DNA of 11,491 nucleotides, taken from positions 1 through 11,491 of the forward strand of contig JAQVHG010000041.1 in the NCBI GenBank assembly GCA_028696365.1, read 5' to 3'. Made by a program: the position numbers and the translations under genes. This document shows positions 1-6,934 of the stretch, piece after piece. Origin of the DNA: Methanofollis sp. Its GTDB lineage: Archaea > Halobacteriota > Methanomicrobia > Methanomicrobiales > Methanofollaceae. Under the pieces are notes generated by a model. It was given only the letters and a program-made list of their open reading frames with translations, ran no database searches and was not told where the DNA came from. The stretch's first letter is position 1. Every line of letters starts with the position of its first letter.

Positions 1-372
1 CGTGAGGCGGTTCAGTCTTTCGAAGGAGGGATCTTTGCGACCTGCGCCGGGATGGTGCTGGTCGCGACCGAGATCAATGACTCCAAGTTTGAACCTCTCG
101 GCATTGTCGACATCACCATCGAGCGCAATGCCTTCGGGCGGCAGCGCGACTCATTCGAGGCCAACCTCGAGGTCGCAGGGCTTGATGAACCATTCCACGC
201 GGTCTTCATCAGGGCCCCGATGGCGACGGCCGCAGGTCCTGGTGTTGAGGTGATCGCCAGGACCGAGAAGGGGATCGTCGGGGTCAGGTGTGGGAAGCAT
301 ATGGTCTTCTCTTTCCATCCAGAACTCGGCGGCGATCTCCGTCTTCACCGGATGTTCCTCGATGCCCTCTGA
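1..372 (+). CDS. pdxT: Pyridoxal 5'-phosphate synthase glutaminase subunit PdxT (3' part)
   Basis: Class I glutamine amidotransferase subunit of the ribose-5-phosphate-dependent PLP synthase; it hydrolyses glutamine and passes ammonia to PdxS (Pdx1). The reading frame is open from base 1, so the gene starts outside the window; 123 residues are visible against roughly 190-200 for the family. The nucleophile Cys lies in ATCAGM (codon 43-45), and the His and Glu of the triad lie in SFHPEL (316-318 and 322-324). The family block DITIERNAFGRQRDSFEA and the following AVFIRAP are both present. The visible part looks intact. A partner pdxS is not in the window and could lie upstream. The stop codon runs directly into a palindrome plus T-run, so transcription probably ends here. 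Function is confident from the catalytic motifs and the highly characteristic NAFGRQ block. Confidence 0.95.
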   Translation, partial: REAVQSFEGGIFATCAGMVLVATEINDSKFEPLGIVDITIERNAFGRQRDSFEANLEVAGLDEPFHAVFIRAPMATAAGPGVEVIARTEKGIVGVRCGKHMVFSFHPELGGDLRLHRMFLDAL

Positions 373-395
373 GAGATCTCTCTGATCTTTTTTTC
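371..395 (+). terminator. Palindrome plus T-run after pdxT
   Basis: A perfect 12-base palindrome GAGAGATCTCTC (371-382) overlaps the pdxT stop codon and is followed by seven T residues at 388-394. The T-run fits archaeal termination; the palindrome may or may not contribute. Inferred from sequence only. Confidence 0.5.
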
Positions 396-454
396 TCTAG
401 GAATATATCTCAGAACTCTTCTGGGTTTGGAGATCTCCTTAGACTGAGGTGCAT

Positions 455-683
455 CCTTCCACAAATTTAGGGTATATATCTCCTGCTAGGGGGCGTGCTG
501 CTCCTCGAACTCTCCTCCACACGATTGGTCGAGGACGACAATCCCTCTTCATGGTCGCTCAATCTGCTTTCCCTACCCTATCTTCCTCCCGGGGGTCAGG
601 GGGCAGGGCCCTTGGCACGGAGATGTGGGAAGGTGGGTGACGCACGTTCTCCCCTCACAGGATGTGAGGTTTTCTATAAAGTC
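455..683 (-). repeat. Dispersed TIR-bearing repeat, copy 1 (inverted)
   Basis: This stretch aligns with the reverse complement of the copy at 2081-2311. The clearest block runs from GGGGGCGTGCTGCTCC (near 489) through the CTTTCCCTACCCTATC and GGGGGTCAGGGGGCAGGG hairpin segment to the right-hand end GAGGTTTTCTATAAAGTC (666-683). The left end is decayed: CTTCCACAAATTTAGG near 456-471 may be what remains of the terminal repeat, so that boundary is approximate. It fills the middle of the pdxT-marC gap (373-838). The rest of the gap (684-838) holds no gene I can support, only a presumed promoter for the marC pair that I could not place. Confidence 0.7.
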
Positions 684-838
684 GAAAATCCCCTTAGCCG
701 AAAAAATTCACTCACACTCTTCACCACCAGGAGCGCTCCCCCTTGGCAACCAGGAATTAGAGGAAGATCCTGTTCTTTTCTTGAGTGGGGTGAGACCTAT
801 CTCTGAAAGGTATTTCTCCCAAGAATTGAGTACAAATT

Positions 839-1432
839 ATGATGGACACACCTCTCTCTGTCCTCTTCTATGCATTCGTCACCCTCTTTATCATACTCGA
901 CCCCATCCTCTCTATCCCGATCTTTGTCGAGCTCACCAGGGGGTGCCGACCGGAAGAGAAGGCACAACAGGCCTGGTTGGCAGTCAGAGTCGCTGGAGTG
1001 ATTCTTATAGTCTTTCTCCTCTTCGGACTCGCGATCTTTGATATCCTCGGCATATCTCCAGCGAGTTTCAAGGTCGCGGGCGGGATCCTCCTGCTCATCC
1101 TCGGGATGCAGGTGGCGCTCGGGATCGAGTTCTCTCACGACCTGAAGGCAAAGCAAAACATCGCCGGCGTCCTGATTGGGACTCCATTGCTTTGCGGGCC
1201 AGGGGCTATCACGACCATCACCCTCCTCTCGACAAAGTGTGGCATCCCTCTCACCGCCATTGCCCTCGTCCTCTGTCTTGCTGTCACCTGGGTCATCCTC
1301 AGATATGCCGCAGACATCCTGCGCATCCTTGGCGAGACAGTCACCGACATCATGGGGAGAGTGCTCGGCATGTTCCTCGCTGCCATAGCTGTCAAACTCA
1401 TTGCCGAAGGAGTGACCTGGCTCGCCGGATAG
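839..1432 (+). CDS. MarC/SnatA-family integral membrane protein, first paralogue
   Basis: A 197-residue, very hydrophobic protein of the MarC (UPF0056) family, with about six predicted membrane segments. The family includes an archaeal member (SnatA of Thermococcus) characterised as a neutral amino-acid transporter; the old antibiotic-resistance name of MarC is not a safe guide to function. Visible family marks are FIILDPILSIPIF near residues 17-29 (equivalent to the usual NPIG..P loop, here DPIL), FKVAGGILLLILG, and GTPLLCGPGAITT in the second half. Start: two consecutive ATG codons at 839 and 842, without a clear Shine-Dalgarno sequence nearby, so the transcript may be leaderless or the start may be the second ATG. 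It is followed after 37 bases by a close paralogue. Substrate cannot be told from sequence. Confidence 0.88.
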   Translation: MMDTPLSVLFYAFVTLFIILDPILSIPIFVELTRGCRPEEKAQQAWLAVRVAGVILIVFLLFGLAIFDILGISPASFKVAGGILLLILGMQVALGIEFSHDLKAKQNIAGVLIGTPLLCGPGAITTITLLSTKCGIPLTAIALVLCLAVTWVILRYAADILRILGETVTDIMGRVLGMFLAAIAVKLIAEGVTWLAG

Positions 1433-1469
1433 AGGAGATTGAGGGGATTACAGATCAAATAGTATTACT

Positions 1470-2057
1470 ATGGAAGAAATAATTACGACCTTCCTGTATG
1501 CCTTCATAACTCTCTTCATCATCCTACATCCACTCCTTGTGGTTCCGACCTTTATCGGACTCACGAGAGGGTATGACCATGAAGAGAAGACACGACAGGC
1601 AGGGATCGCCGTTGCCGTCGCTGGAGGCCTCATGATCATCTTCCTCATCATCGGGCTTCCTATCTTCGATCTCCTCGGGATTACCCTCTCGAGTTTTGAA
1701 GTAGCGGGCGGACTTCTTCTCTTAATCATTGGGATGCAACAGGCGCTTGGGATCGAATATTCACCAGATTCCGCAGGGCGGCAGAAAAATGTCGGGGTTC
1801 TCATCGGCACACCTCTCATCTGCGGACCGGGTGCGATCACGACGGTGATCCTCCTCTCAACAAAATGTGGTGTCCTTATCACTCTCATGGCCCTTCTCGT
1901 CACTCTTGCCCTCACTTGGCTCATTCTCAGGTATGCTGAGGTGATCCAGCAGATGCTCGGCGAGACGATCAGTGGGGTTCTGACCAATGTCTTCGGGATG
2001 GTCCTTGCCGCCCTTGCGATCACCCTCATCGCCGAAGGGATCGTGGGATTGATCTAA
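1470..2057 (+). CDS. MarC/SnatA-family integral membrane protein, second paralogue
   Basis: A 195-residue member of the same family as the gene just upstream; my hand alignment gives about 57% identity without large gaps. Shared blocks include YAF.TLFIIL, VAGG.LLLI.GMQ.ALGIE, GVLIGTPL.CGPGAITT, LLSTKCG and LIAEG. The usual NPIG-type loop reads HPLLVVP here. The start ATG at 1470 follows an AT-rich stretch (AAATAGTATTACT); a GAGGGGAT sequence at 1440-1447 is about 22 bases upstream, too far for a normal ribosome site, so the start rests mainly on alignment with the paralogue. The pair is probably co-transcribed and arose by tandem duplication. They could act as a hetero-oligomer or have different substrates; that is inference. 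A repeat element begins 23 bases after the stop. Confidence 0.88.
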   Translation: MEEIITTFLYAFITLFIILHPLLVVPTFIGLTRGYDHEEKTRQAGIAVAVAGGLMIIFLIIGLPIFDLLGITLSSFEVAGGLLLLIIGMQQALGIEYSPDSAGRQKNVGVLIGTPLICGPGAITTVILLSTKCGVLITLMALLVTLALTWLILRYAEVIQQMLGETISGVLTNVFGMVLAALAITLIAEGIVGLI

Positions 2058-2080
2058 ACAGAATAAAAAATACTTATTTT

Positions 2081-2311
2081 GGCTCTGTAGAAATCCTCAC
2101 TTCTTGTGTGGATGAGACGTATGTCCCCCCGCCTTCCTACCCCTTTGGCCGGGGACTCTGCCCCCGGACCCCCAGGATCACGATAGGGTCGGGAAGGCAG
2201 AATAGATGATTATGACGAGTGCGTTGCAGTCCACGACCTATCTTGGCGCAGGGGTTCGGGGGGCGGCCAGCCCCCCACCAGAGAGAGAGATCCAGAGGTT
2301 TCTACAAAGCC
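2081..2311 (+). repeat. Dispersed TIR-bearing repeat, copy 2 (best complete copy, 231 bp)
   Basis: Bounded by GGCTCTGTAGAAATCCTC (2081-2098) and GAGGTTTCTACAAAGCC (2295-2311), which are near-perfect inverted copies of each other. Inside are two GC-rich stem-loops: an outer stem GCCTTCC (2131-2137)/GGAAGGC (2192-2198), extended by ACCC/GGGT, that encloses CCGGGG/CCCCCGG, and a second hairpin GGGGGGC (2258-2264)/GCCCCCC (2270-2276). No coding frame of note is present; the short open frame across it has low-complexity sequence and no start signal. No target-site duplication is visible at its flanks (CTTATTTT before, GATGCGAT after). It occupies the first half of the 557-base marC-PKD gap and serves as the reference copy for this family. 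Confidence 0.85.
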
Positions 2312-2380
2312 GATGCGATATAATTGAAGTGTGTGTTTGTGTGATAACCAATTCAAAACTTCTGCTGGTTGCAGACTCAT

Positions 2381-2480
2381 CTGATATATAAAGGATCACT
2401 TTTTTCATCAGGGAATTTTTCACCTTGAGATATTTTTTGATATGGTATAAAAATATAAAAAAACATATATATTGTATAAG
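2381..2480 (+). promoter_or_regulatory. AT-rich promoter region of the PKD surface protein
   Basis: A strongly AT-rich patch in otherwise GC-rich DNA. Two groups of archaeal TATA-box candidates are visible: ATATATAAAGG (about 2384-2394) and a cluster GTATAAAAATATAAAA followed by CATATATATTGTATAAGG (about 2445-2480). If the second cluster is used, the transcript would begin near 2490-2505 and carry a leader of about 110-125 bases that includes the stem described at 2511-2586. Which box is used cannot be decided from sequence. Confidence 0.5.
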
Positions 2481-2510
2481 GTATTCATTACGTGCTGGGC
2501 GGATTGCTCA

Positions 2511-2586
2511 GACCGCATCTCCGGACCGCGGGTATCTCTCATTTCCCACTCCACACCATGTGCCTCCTGTGGTCCGGTCATGCGTC
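2511..2586 (+). promoter_or_regulatory. Long imperfect stem in the 5' leader of the PKD gene
   Basis: GACCGCATCTCCGGACC (2511-2527) pairs with GGTCCGGTCATGCGTC (2571-2586): 14 base pairs interrupted by one bulged C and a 2x2 internal loop, with a 43-base loop between. It ends 17 bases before the Shine-Dalgarno sequence GAGGTGAT (2604-2611). The position suggests a role in translation or mRNA stability, but no known riboswitch class is recognised. Confidence 0.4.
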
Positions 2587-2614
2587 AGATCCCTTCTGCC
2601 GATGAGGTGATGCA

Positions 2615-5107
2615 ATGAGTAAGATTATGCATTGGAGGTGGCTGCTTCTTGTGGCTACTCTCATGATGGTCCTCTGCTGCTGTGCAGGAGTTGCAGCAGA
2701 GGAGCCGACTGGAGCGGTAGTGATTACCGGTCCAACTGAGATCACAAAACCTGGGCTTTATATCCTGGAAGACTCGTTCTTTGGGTCCTACGAGGGGACG
2801 TTCATCACGATAAGTGCGGATGACGTAGTCCTCGATGGGCATGGCCATACAATCATGACCAATGGCACCGGCCCGGATCGTATCGGGGTTCTGGTTGAAG
2901 GAAATGTGAAGAATGTCAGAGTTGCAAGTATGTATTTGAACAGCTTTGACGAGGGCTGTGTGGTCAAAGGAGAATCTGAGGTTGAACTCTGGGGGCTGAA
3001 CCCTCTCAACTGTGAAGATGCAGGGATAAAACTTGAGGGGGCTATGGGATGTATCGTCGACAGCTGCACTATCACCGATAACAAGGGTCCAGGGCTTGAG
3101 ATTATAGACGGTGCCGCGAACAGGATCTTCAACAACAAATTCGTGAACGCAGAGAATGTCAGCATATCAGGTCCAAATACCCACATCTGGAATCAAACAA
3201 AGACTGAAGAACAAAATATCATCGGAGGTCCATACCTTGGCGGGAATTTCTGGGGTTCTCCTGATGGTGACGGGTGGTCGGAGACCCATCCTGACACTGA
3301 TGGCGACGGCTTCTGCGATGAAGCCTTCTATTTAGATAATAATGACGTCGATCTCCTTCCGCTTTCTCTCGAACAGCCCCCGATTCCCGATCTTGAAGCC
3401 AAGTTTAAGGCCGACGTAACTTCAGGCGAGGCCCCGCTTACGGTAAAGTTCACTGACGCCTCGACTGGAGGTCCGAAGACGTGGGAATGGGACTTTGGTG
3501 ATGGGAACACCTCAGCCAAACAGAACCCGACTCATGTCTATGCCACACCTGGAACCTATGATGTCACACTCACGGTTTCAGATGGTAAGGTGACGAAGAC
3601 CGAGACTCGCACCGGATACATCGAGGTCACAGAACCTGCTTCAGCACCTCCTAAGGCTGAATTCGAGGCCGACGTGACGGCGGGCGAGACCCCGCTCACG
3701 GTGCAGTTCACCGACACCTCGGCCGGCGACCCGACCAAATGGTCGTGGGACTTTGGTGACGGCGCCAACTCGACCGAACAGAACCCTGTTCACTACTACC
3801 AGACGCCAGGGACCTACACTGTCACGCTCACCGTCTCTGACGGTGACGACGACGACACGCTCGTGATGCCTGATTACATCGAGGTCACCCCTTCGACCAA
3901 GCCCCTTGCCGCAAACTTCACTACAAATGAAACCGCGGGCGCCGCGCCCCTCATTGTGAACTTCATCGACCTCTCGACCGGGAACCCGACTGGATGGTCA
4001 TGGGACTTTGGCGATGGCGGAACATCTGATCTCCAGAACCCGATCTATACCTACGAAGAGGCCGGTGCTTACAATGTCACGCTCACCGTCTCGAACGGTA
4101 CTGCAAACCGTACCCTGACCATGGAGGACTATGTCACGGTTGGAGAACCTGTGCCAAAACCGATCGCCGCAAACTTCACCGCTGACGCCACCTCAGGGAA
4201 GACCCCGTTCACCGTCAGCTTTAAGGACACTTCGACCGGGAACGTGACCTCGTGGAAATGGTCCTTCGGTGAAGGGATGGGAACCTCATCACTCCAGAAC
4301 CCGACCTATGTCTACAAGAAAGCAGGGACCTACACTGTCTCTCTCATCGTCTCTGACGGCGAGACGAATGATACTCTGACCCGCAAGAGTTACATCACGG
4401 TCACAAACCCGTCCACCCGCCGTTATAGTTCTGGCGGTGGCGGTGGTGGTCCATCCTCGAACGTGGGGGTGCGGAGTGGCCTGGATTCAGGTGACTCGGC
4501 TGTCTTTACCTTCAGGGGGATCGGCGTCTCAGAGGTCAAGATCACCGCTGCCGAACGCATCGATGGGATCAGACTCTCTCTGAAGAAGGCCTCCGATGAA
4601 CCTGAGGGGCTTGACACTGAGGTCTACCAGTATCTCCTGGCGGACATGACCTATGCGGAGGAAGATGACATCGACGAGATCGTCTTCTCCTTCGACGTCC
4701 TCAAATCATGGCTCAAAGACCATGATGCCGATGAAGGAGACATTGTGCTCTGGCGGTATCATGATGAGACCTGGCAACCGCTCAGGACCGAACTGGTCAA
4801 GGAGACCAATACACGCGTGTACTATCAGGCGGTCAGCCCTGGCTTCTCGTACTTTGCGATCGCCGTCGGTGAAGGGATGACGATCATCCCTGAAGGGGCG
4901 TTGTCAGAGAGTAGTGCCGATGCTGAAGAGACTCCCGTGCAAGAAGAACCAACTGAGACCATCGTGACCGGGACCACCCCGTCTGAACCATCAGAGAATG
5001 CGACTACGACTGAAACAACAGCTCAGCCCACATCACTTGGGGTTATGGGGGTATTGTTGGCCCTGGTTGCCGTGGGGCTTGTCGTCCTCTTTGTGAGGCG
5101 GCGATAA
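2615..5107 (+). CDS. Secreted NosD-like / four-PKD / PGF-pre-PGF surface protein
   Basis: An 830-residue cell-surface protein. Residues 1-28 form a signal peptide (hydrophobic LLLVATLMMVLCCC, likely cut after GVAA). Residues about 35-245 look like a NosD/right-handed beta-helix domain, ending in GGPYLGGNFWG and a calcium-binding-like DTDGDG (from D227). Four PKD domains follow (about 262-340, 344-425, 429-512, 515-600), marked by WEWDFGDG, WSWDFGDG twice and the divergent WKWSFGEG, each with a GTYxVxLxVSDG-type strand (GAYNVTLTVSNG in the third). After a six-glycine linker (about 606-612) comes a PGF-pre-PGF-type domain (about 616-752), an acidic/Thr-rich stalk, and a C-terminal membrane segment ending in RRR. 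The final segment lacks a recognisable PGF motif. Start: ATG 2615 is preceded by GAGGTGAT at 2604-2611. Likely role: adhesion or S-layer-associated surface structure; ligand unknown. Confidence 0.9.
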   Translation: MSKIMHWRWLLLVATLMMVLCCCAGVAAEEPTGAVVITGPTEITKPGLYILEDSFFGSYEGTFITISADDVVLDGHGHTIMTNGTGPDRIGVLVEGNVKNVRVASMYLNSFDEGCVVKGESEVELWGLNPLNCEDAGIKLEGAMGCIVDSCTITDNKGPGLEIIDGAANRIFNNKFVNAENVSISGPNTHIWNQTKTEEQNIIGGPYLGGNFWGSPDGDGWSETHPDTDGDGFCDEAFYLDNNDVDLLPLSLEQPPIPDLEAKFKADVTSGEAPLTVKFTDASTGGPKTWEWDFGDGNTSAKQNPTHVYATPGTYDVTLTVSDGKVTKTETRTGYIEVTEPASAPPKAEFEADVTAGETPLTVQFTDTSAGDPTKWSWDFGDGANSTEQNPVHYYQTPGTYTVTLTVSDGDDDDTLVMPDYIEVTPSTKPLAANFTTNETAGAAPLIVNFIDLSTGNPTGWSWDFGDGGTSDLQNPIYTYEEAGAYNVTLTVSNGTANRTLTMEDYVTVGEPVPKPIAANFTADATSGKTPFTVSFKDTSTGNVTSWKWSFGEGMGTSSLQNPTYVYKKAGTYTVSLIVSDGETNDTLTRKSYITVTNPSTRRYSSGGGGGGPSSNVGVRSGLDSGDSAVFTFRGIGVSEVKITAAERIDGIRLSLKKASDEPEGLDTEVYQYLLADMTYAEEDDIDEIVFSFDVLKSWLKDHDADEGDIVLWRYHDETWQPLRTELVKETNTRVYYQAVSPGFSYFAIAVGEGMTIIPEGALSESSADAEETPVQEEPTETIVTGTTPSEPSENATTTETTAQPTSLGVMGVLLALVAVGLVVLFVRRR

Positions 5108-5121
5108 TCTCTTCTTTTTTT
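5108..5121 (+). terminator. T-rich terminator after the PKD gene
   Basis: Directly after the TAA stop the sequence reads TCTCTTC followed by seven T (5115-5121), the usual form of an archaeal intrinsic terminator. No strong stem precedes it. Confidence 0.55.
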
Positions 5122-5195
5122 GGCATGTGCACCCCTCTGGTCCAATCTTGAGGGGGATCAAGGATCCTTTCACACTCTGGAGATCTGCTCTGAAA

Positions 5196-5365
5196 TGCAT
5201 TGTAGAGACTCTCTGGATGGCTCTCTTTGCGGGATCACCTCGCCGGAAAAGATAAGTCTAGGATTACAACACTCCTGTCACAGTCTATTCTGCTCTCCTG
5301 GCTGAAGGGGTGGGAAAGCGGGTGTGGCTCATACTAAGAAGAGGTGAGGGTTTTTCTACATGGCC
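5196..5365 (-). repeat. Dispersed TIR-bearing repeat, copy 3 (inverted, internally deleted)
   Basis: Aligns with the reverse complement of the copy at 2081-2311. The left end is TGCATTGTAGAGACTCTC (from 5196) followed by TGGATGGCTCTCT. The middle matches at AAGATAAGTCTAGGATTACAACACTC and TCTATTCTGC (5284-5293). The right end is GAGGGTTTTTCTACATGGCC (5346-5365). The segment carrying the GGGGGGC hairpin is degraded, and most of the GCCTTCC...CCGGGG hairpin is missing between TCTATTCTGC and GGCTGAAGGGG, giving about 170 bp. It sits in the 412-base PKD-cupin gap, which otherwise holds no supported gene. Confidence 0.65.
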
Positions 5366-5384
5366 GGTTTAACAGAACACAATT

Positions 5385-5420
5385 GAGAGTATTCTACAGA
5401 ACCCTGGAACCCGCGTCGCG
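5385..5420 (+). repeat. Extra repeat end, outward copy
   Basis: GAGAGTATTCTACAGAACC (5385-5403) resembles the terminal repeat of the dispersed family in the same orientation as the right end of copy 3, only 20 bases further on. It is followed by CTGGAACCCGCGTCGCGG, which loosely resembles the GAACCCTGGGTTC...CGCATACGCG sequence at 11168-11190. It may be a remnant of a second element nested next to copy 3. Weak evidence. Confidence 0.3.
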
Positions 5421-5519
5421 GTCCAGGTGAAGACCAGTGTCATTAGTTTTTTTCTGACCGAAAGGGTGTCTTCTCGATCTGATCCACACCTATTTCTGCT
5501 CTCCACGGCATTTTCCTTC

Positions 5520-5888
5520 ATGCTGATCAGAGACATCAGGACCACTCCGCTCTTCACTGCCGGAGACCGCACGCATCTCAGGGAGATCCTCCACCCGAAA
5601 AATGAACCAGAATGTATGAACCGATGTTCAATCTCCCATGCCTATCTTACTTCAGGCGAGGCTTCCCTTCCGCACCGACTGAAGATCTCCTCTGAGACCT
5701 ATTATGTCCTCTCTGGTGAGGGGGTGATGCATATCAATGGCGAGTCGGCCCAGATCTCTGCCGGCCAGGTGGTTTACATCCCACCCGGTGCGGTCCAGAG
5801 CCTTGAGAACACCGGGGAAGACGATCTCGTGATTCTTGCGGTCGTCGACCCTGCCTGGGATGTAGAAGACGAGGAGGTGATGATGTGA
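5520..5888 (+). CDS. Small cupin-domain protein
   Basis: A single-domain cupin of 122 residues starting MLIRDIRTTPLF. The frame is open further upstream (an ATG at 5427 would add 31 residues), but those residues are low-quality, whereas the N-terminus from 5520 looks like that of archaeal cupins; no Shine-Dalgarno sequence precedes 5520. Motif 1 is LPHRLKISSETYYVLSGEG, with one His and the Glu but not the second His. Motif 2 is IPPGAVQSLENTG, where the usual His is Gln. The metal site is therefore reduced, and a binding or sensing role is as plausible as catalysis; no substrate can be named. The end reads DPAWDVEDEEVMM, an acidic tail common in this group. The last codons contain a strong Shine-Dalgarno-like GGAGGTGAT, although no gene follows on this strand. 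Confidence 0.85.
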   Translation: MLIRDIRTTPLFTAGDRTHLREILHPKNEPECMNRCSISHAYLTSGEASLPHRLKISSETYYVLSGEGVMHINGESAQISAGQVVYIPPGAVQSLENTGEDDLVILAVVDPAWDVEDEEVMM

Positions 5889-6073
5889 TCCCCTTCCCGC
5901 GACAGATGAGAAAGGCGTTTCCTCTCGACCTCTGAGATGACGATAGGGGCGGGAAGGCACAATCAATAACCATGAAGAGTGTACTGCCATCCACGCCCAT
6001 CTTCGGGTGGGTGGACCGGGGGGCGGCAAGCCCCCCCGCCAGAGATAGTCATTAAGAGGTTTTCTACAAAGCC
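5889..6073 (+). repeat. Dispersed TIR-bearing repeat, copy 4 (left end lost)
   Basis: Begins at the cupin stop codon with CCCCTTCCCGC, which pairs with GCGGGAAGG (5959-5967) as in the other copies. It continues with ACGATAGGGGCGGGAAGG, the hairpin GGGGGGC (6018-6024)/GCCCCCC (6030-6036), and the right end GAGGTTTTCTACAAAGCC (6056-6073). The part between the two arms of the first stem is highly diverged. The left terminal repeat is not recognisable, so the element is either 5'-truncated or abuts the cupin. It fills most of the 275-base gap between the convergent cupin and ABC permease genes. Confidence 0.75.
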
Positions 6074-6121
6074 GAAAAACCGATCCACCTGGCGCGGGTA
6101 GGCTCCGTGCTCGTGTCACTC

Positions 6122-6127
6122 AAAAAA
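6122..6127 (-). terminator. T-run after the ABC permease
   Basis: On the minus strand a run of six T lies about 37 bases past the permease stop codon, a possible terminator for the two-gene exporter operon. No clear stem is associated with it. Confidence 0.3.
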
Positions 6128-6163
6128 TTGCAGTGACCAGTATTAATCGCTCTGGTCTGTATC

Positions 6164-6934
6164 TTATACGATAAGCCGGCGTTTCATCAGCCTGAGTGCG
6201 AAGAAGAAAAGTATGGGCGCGGCGATCCCGATCCAGAGGAGCCCAAGGAGGAGGAAACCCCACCCTGTCGAGAGGGTGAGGGCCCGCGCCACATTGACGA
6301 CGTGGGCAAGGGGCAGGACGGCGAGGGCCGCGGCCTGGAGGGGAGGAGGGAGAAGGTCGAGGGGGAAGAAGGTGCCCGAGAAGAGGAACATCGGCGTGAT
6401 AAAGAGAAAGGCAGGATAGTTGATCGATTCGATATTCGGGATGACGGCGGTGAAACACATCCCGATGGAGGCGAAGAGGAGCCCGGCAGCGAAGGCGAAG
6501 GGGACGAGGAGGAGGGAGCCGGGGAGGTCGACGACCCCGAAGAGGACGAGGACCGGCAGGATGATCCCGGCAGATATGAGGCTTCTGGTGGCTCCCCAGA
6601 GGATCTCCCCGGCGATCACCTCTTCGATCGTGACCGGGGTGGCGACGATGGCGTCGAAGGTCTTCTGGTAATACATCCTGACATAACTCCCATAGGTGCA
6701 CTCGAAGAAGGAGGCGTTCATCACTGAGACGGCAAAGAGGGCCGGGGCGATGAACCTGATGTACGGGACGCCCTCGATATCGGTGATGAATGCCCCGACC
6801 CCGAACCCCAGGGCAAGGAGGTAGAGGACCGGTTCGATCGCTGGCGGGATGAGGTTCACCTGCCAGGTCTTGGAAAAGACGTCGAGGTTCCTCTGCCATA
6901 CCGCCCATGCCAGGCTGCTGAGCTGCCTCTTCAT
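6164..6934 (-). CDS. ABC-2 type transporter permease
   Basis: Membrane subunit (256 residues from ATG at 6934) of an ABC exporter of the NodJ/DrrB type, with about six predicted membrane segments. Family marks are the N-terminal cytoplasmic segment MKRQLSSLAWAVWQRNLDVFSKTW, the central PVTIEEVIAGEILWGATRS, and the C-terminal SGTFFPLDLLPPPLQ...LPLAHVVNVARAL. The frame extends upstream to 7015, but the start at 6934 is chosen because its ATG overlaps the ATPase stop codon (ATGA) and is preceded by GGAGGAGGTT on the minus strand. Translational coupling with the ATPase is therefore likely. It ends LMKRRLIV, a basic cytoplasmic tail. Substrate unknown: drug, polysaccharide or lipid export are all possible for this family. 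Confidence 0.9.
   Translation of the reverse strand: MKRQLSSLAWAVWQRNLDVFSKTWQVNLIPPAIEPVLYLLALGFGVGAFITDIEGVPYIRFIAPALFAVSVMNASFFECTYGSYVRMYYQKTFDAIVATPVTIEEVIAGEILWGATRSLISAGIILPVLVLFGVVDLPGSLLLVPFAFAAGLLFASIGMCFTAVIPNIESINYPAFLFITPMFLFSGTFFPLDLLPPPLQAAALAVLPLAHVVNVARALTLSTGWGFLLLGLLWIGIAAPILFFFALRLMKRRLIV

Noticed and set aside
2206..2391. Short open frame with a GAASPPPERE-like peptide
   Set aside because: It lies across repeat copy 2, is low-complexity from the GGGGGGC/GCCCCCC hairpin, and similar peptides arise in other copies of the repeat. No ribosome site.
5857..5880. GGGATGTAGAAGACGAGG at the end of the cupin as the missing left end of repeat copy 4
   Set aside because: It resembles the left end of copy 5, but it encodes the acidic tail WDVEDEE that is usual in this cupin group, so chance similarity is more likely.
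6302..6727. Glu/Gly/Asp-rich open frame on the plus strand
   Set aside because: It is the GC-rich antisense shadow of the ABC permease; composition is what a reversed hydrophobic gene gives.
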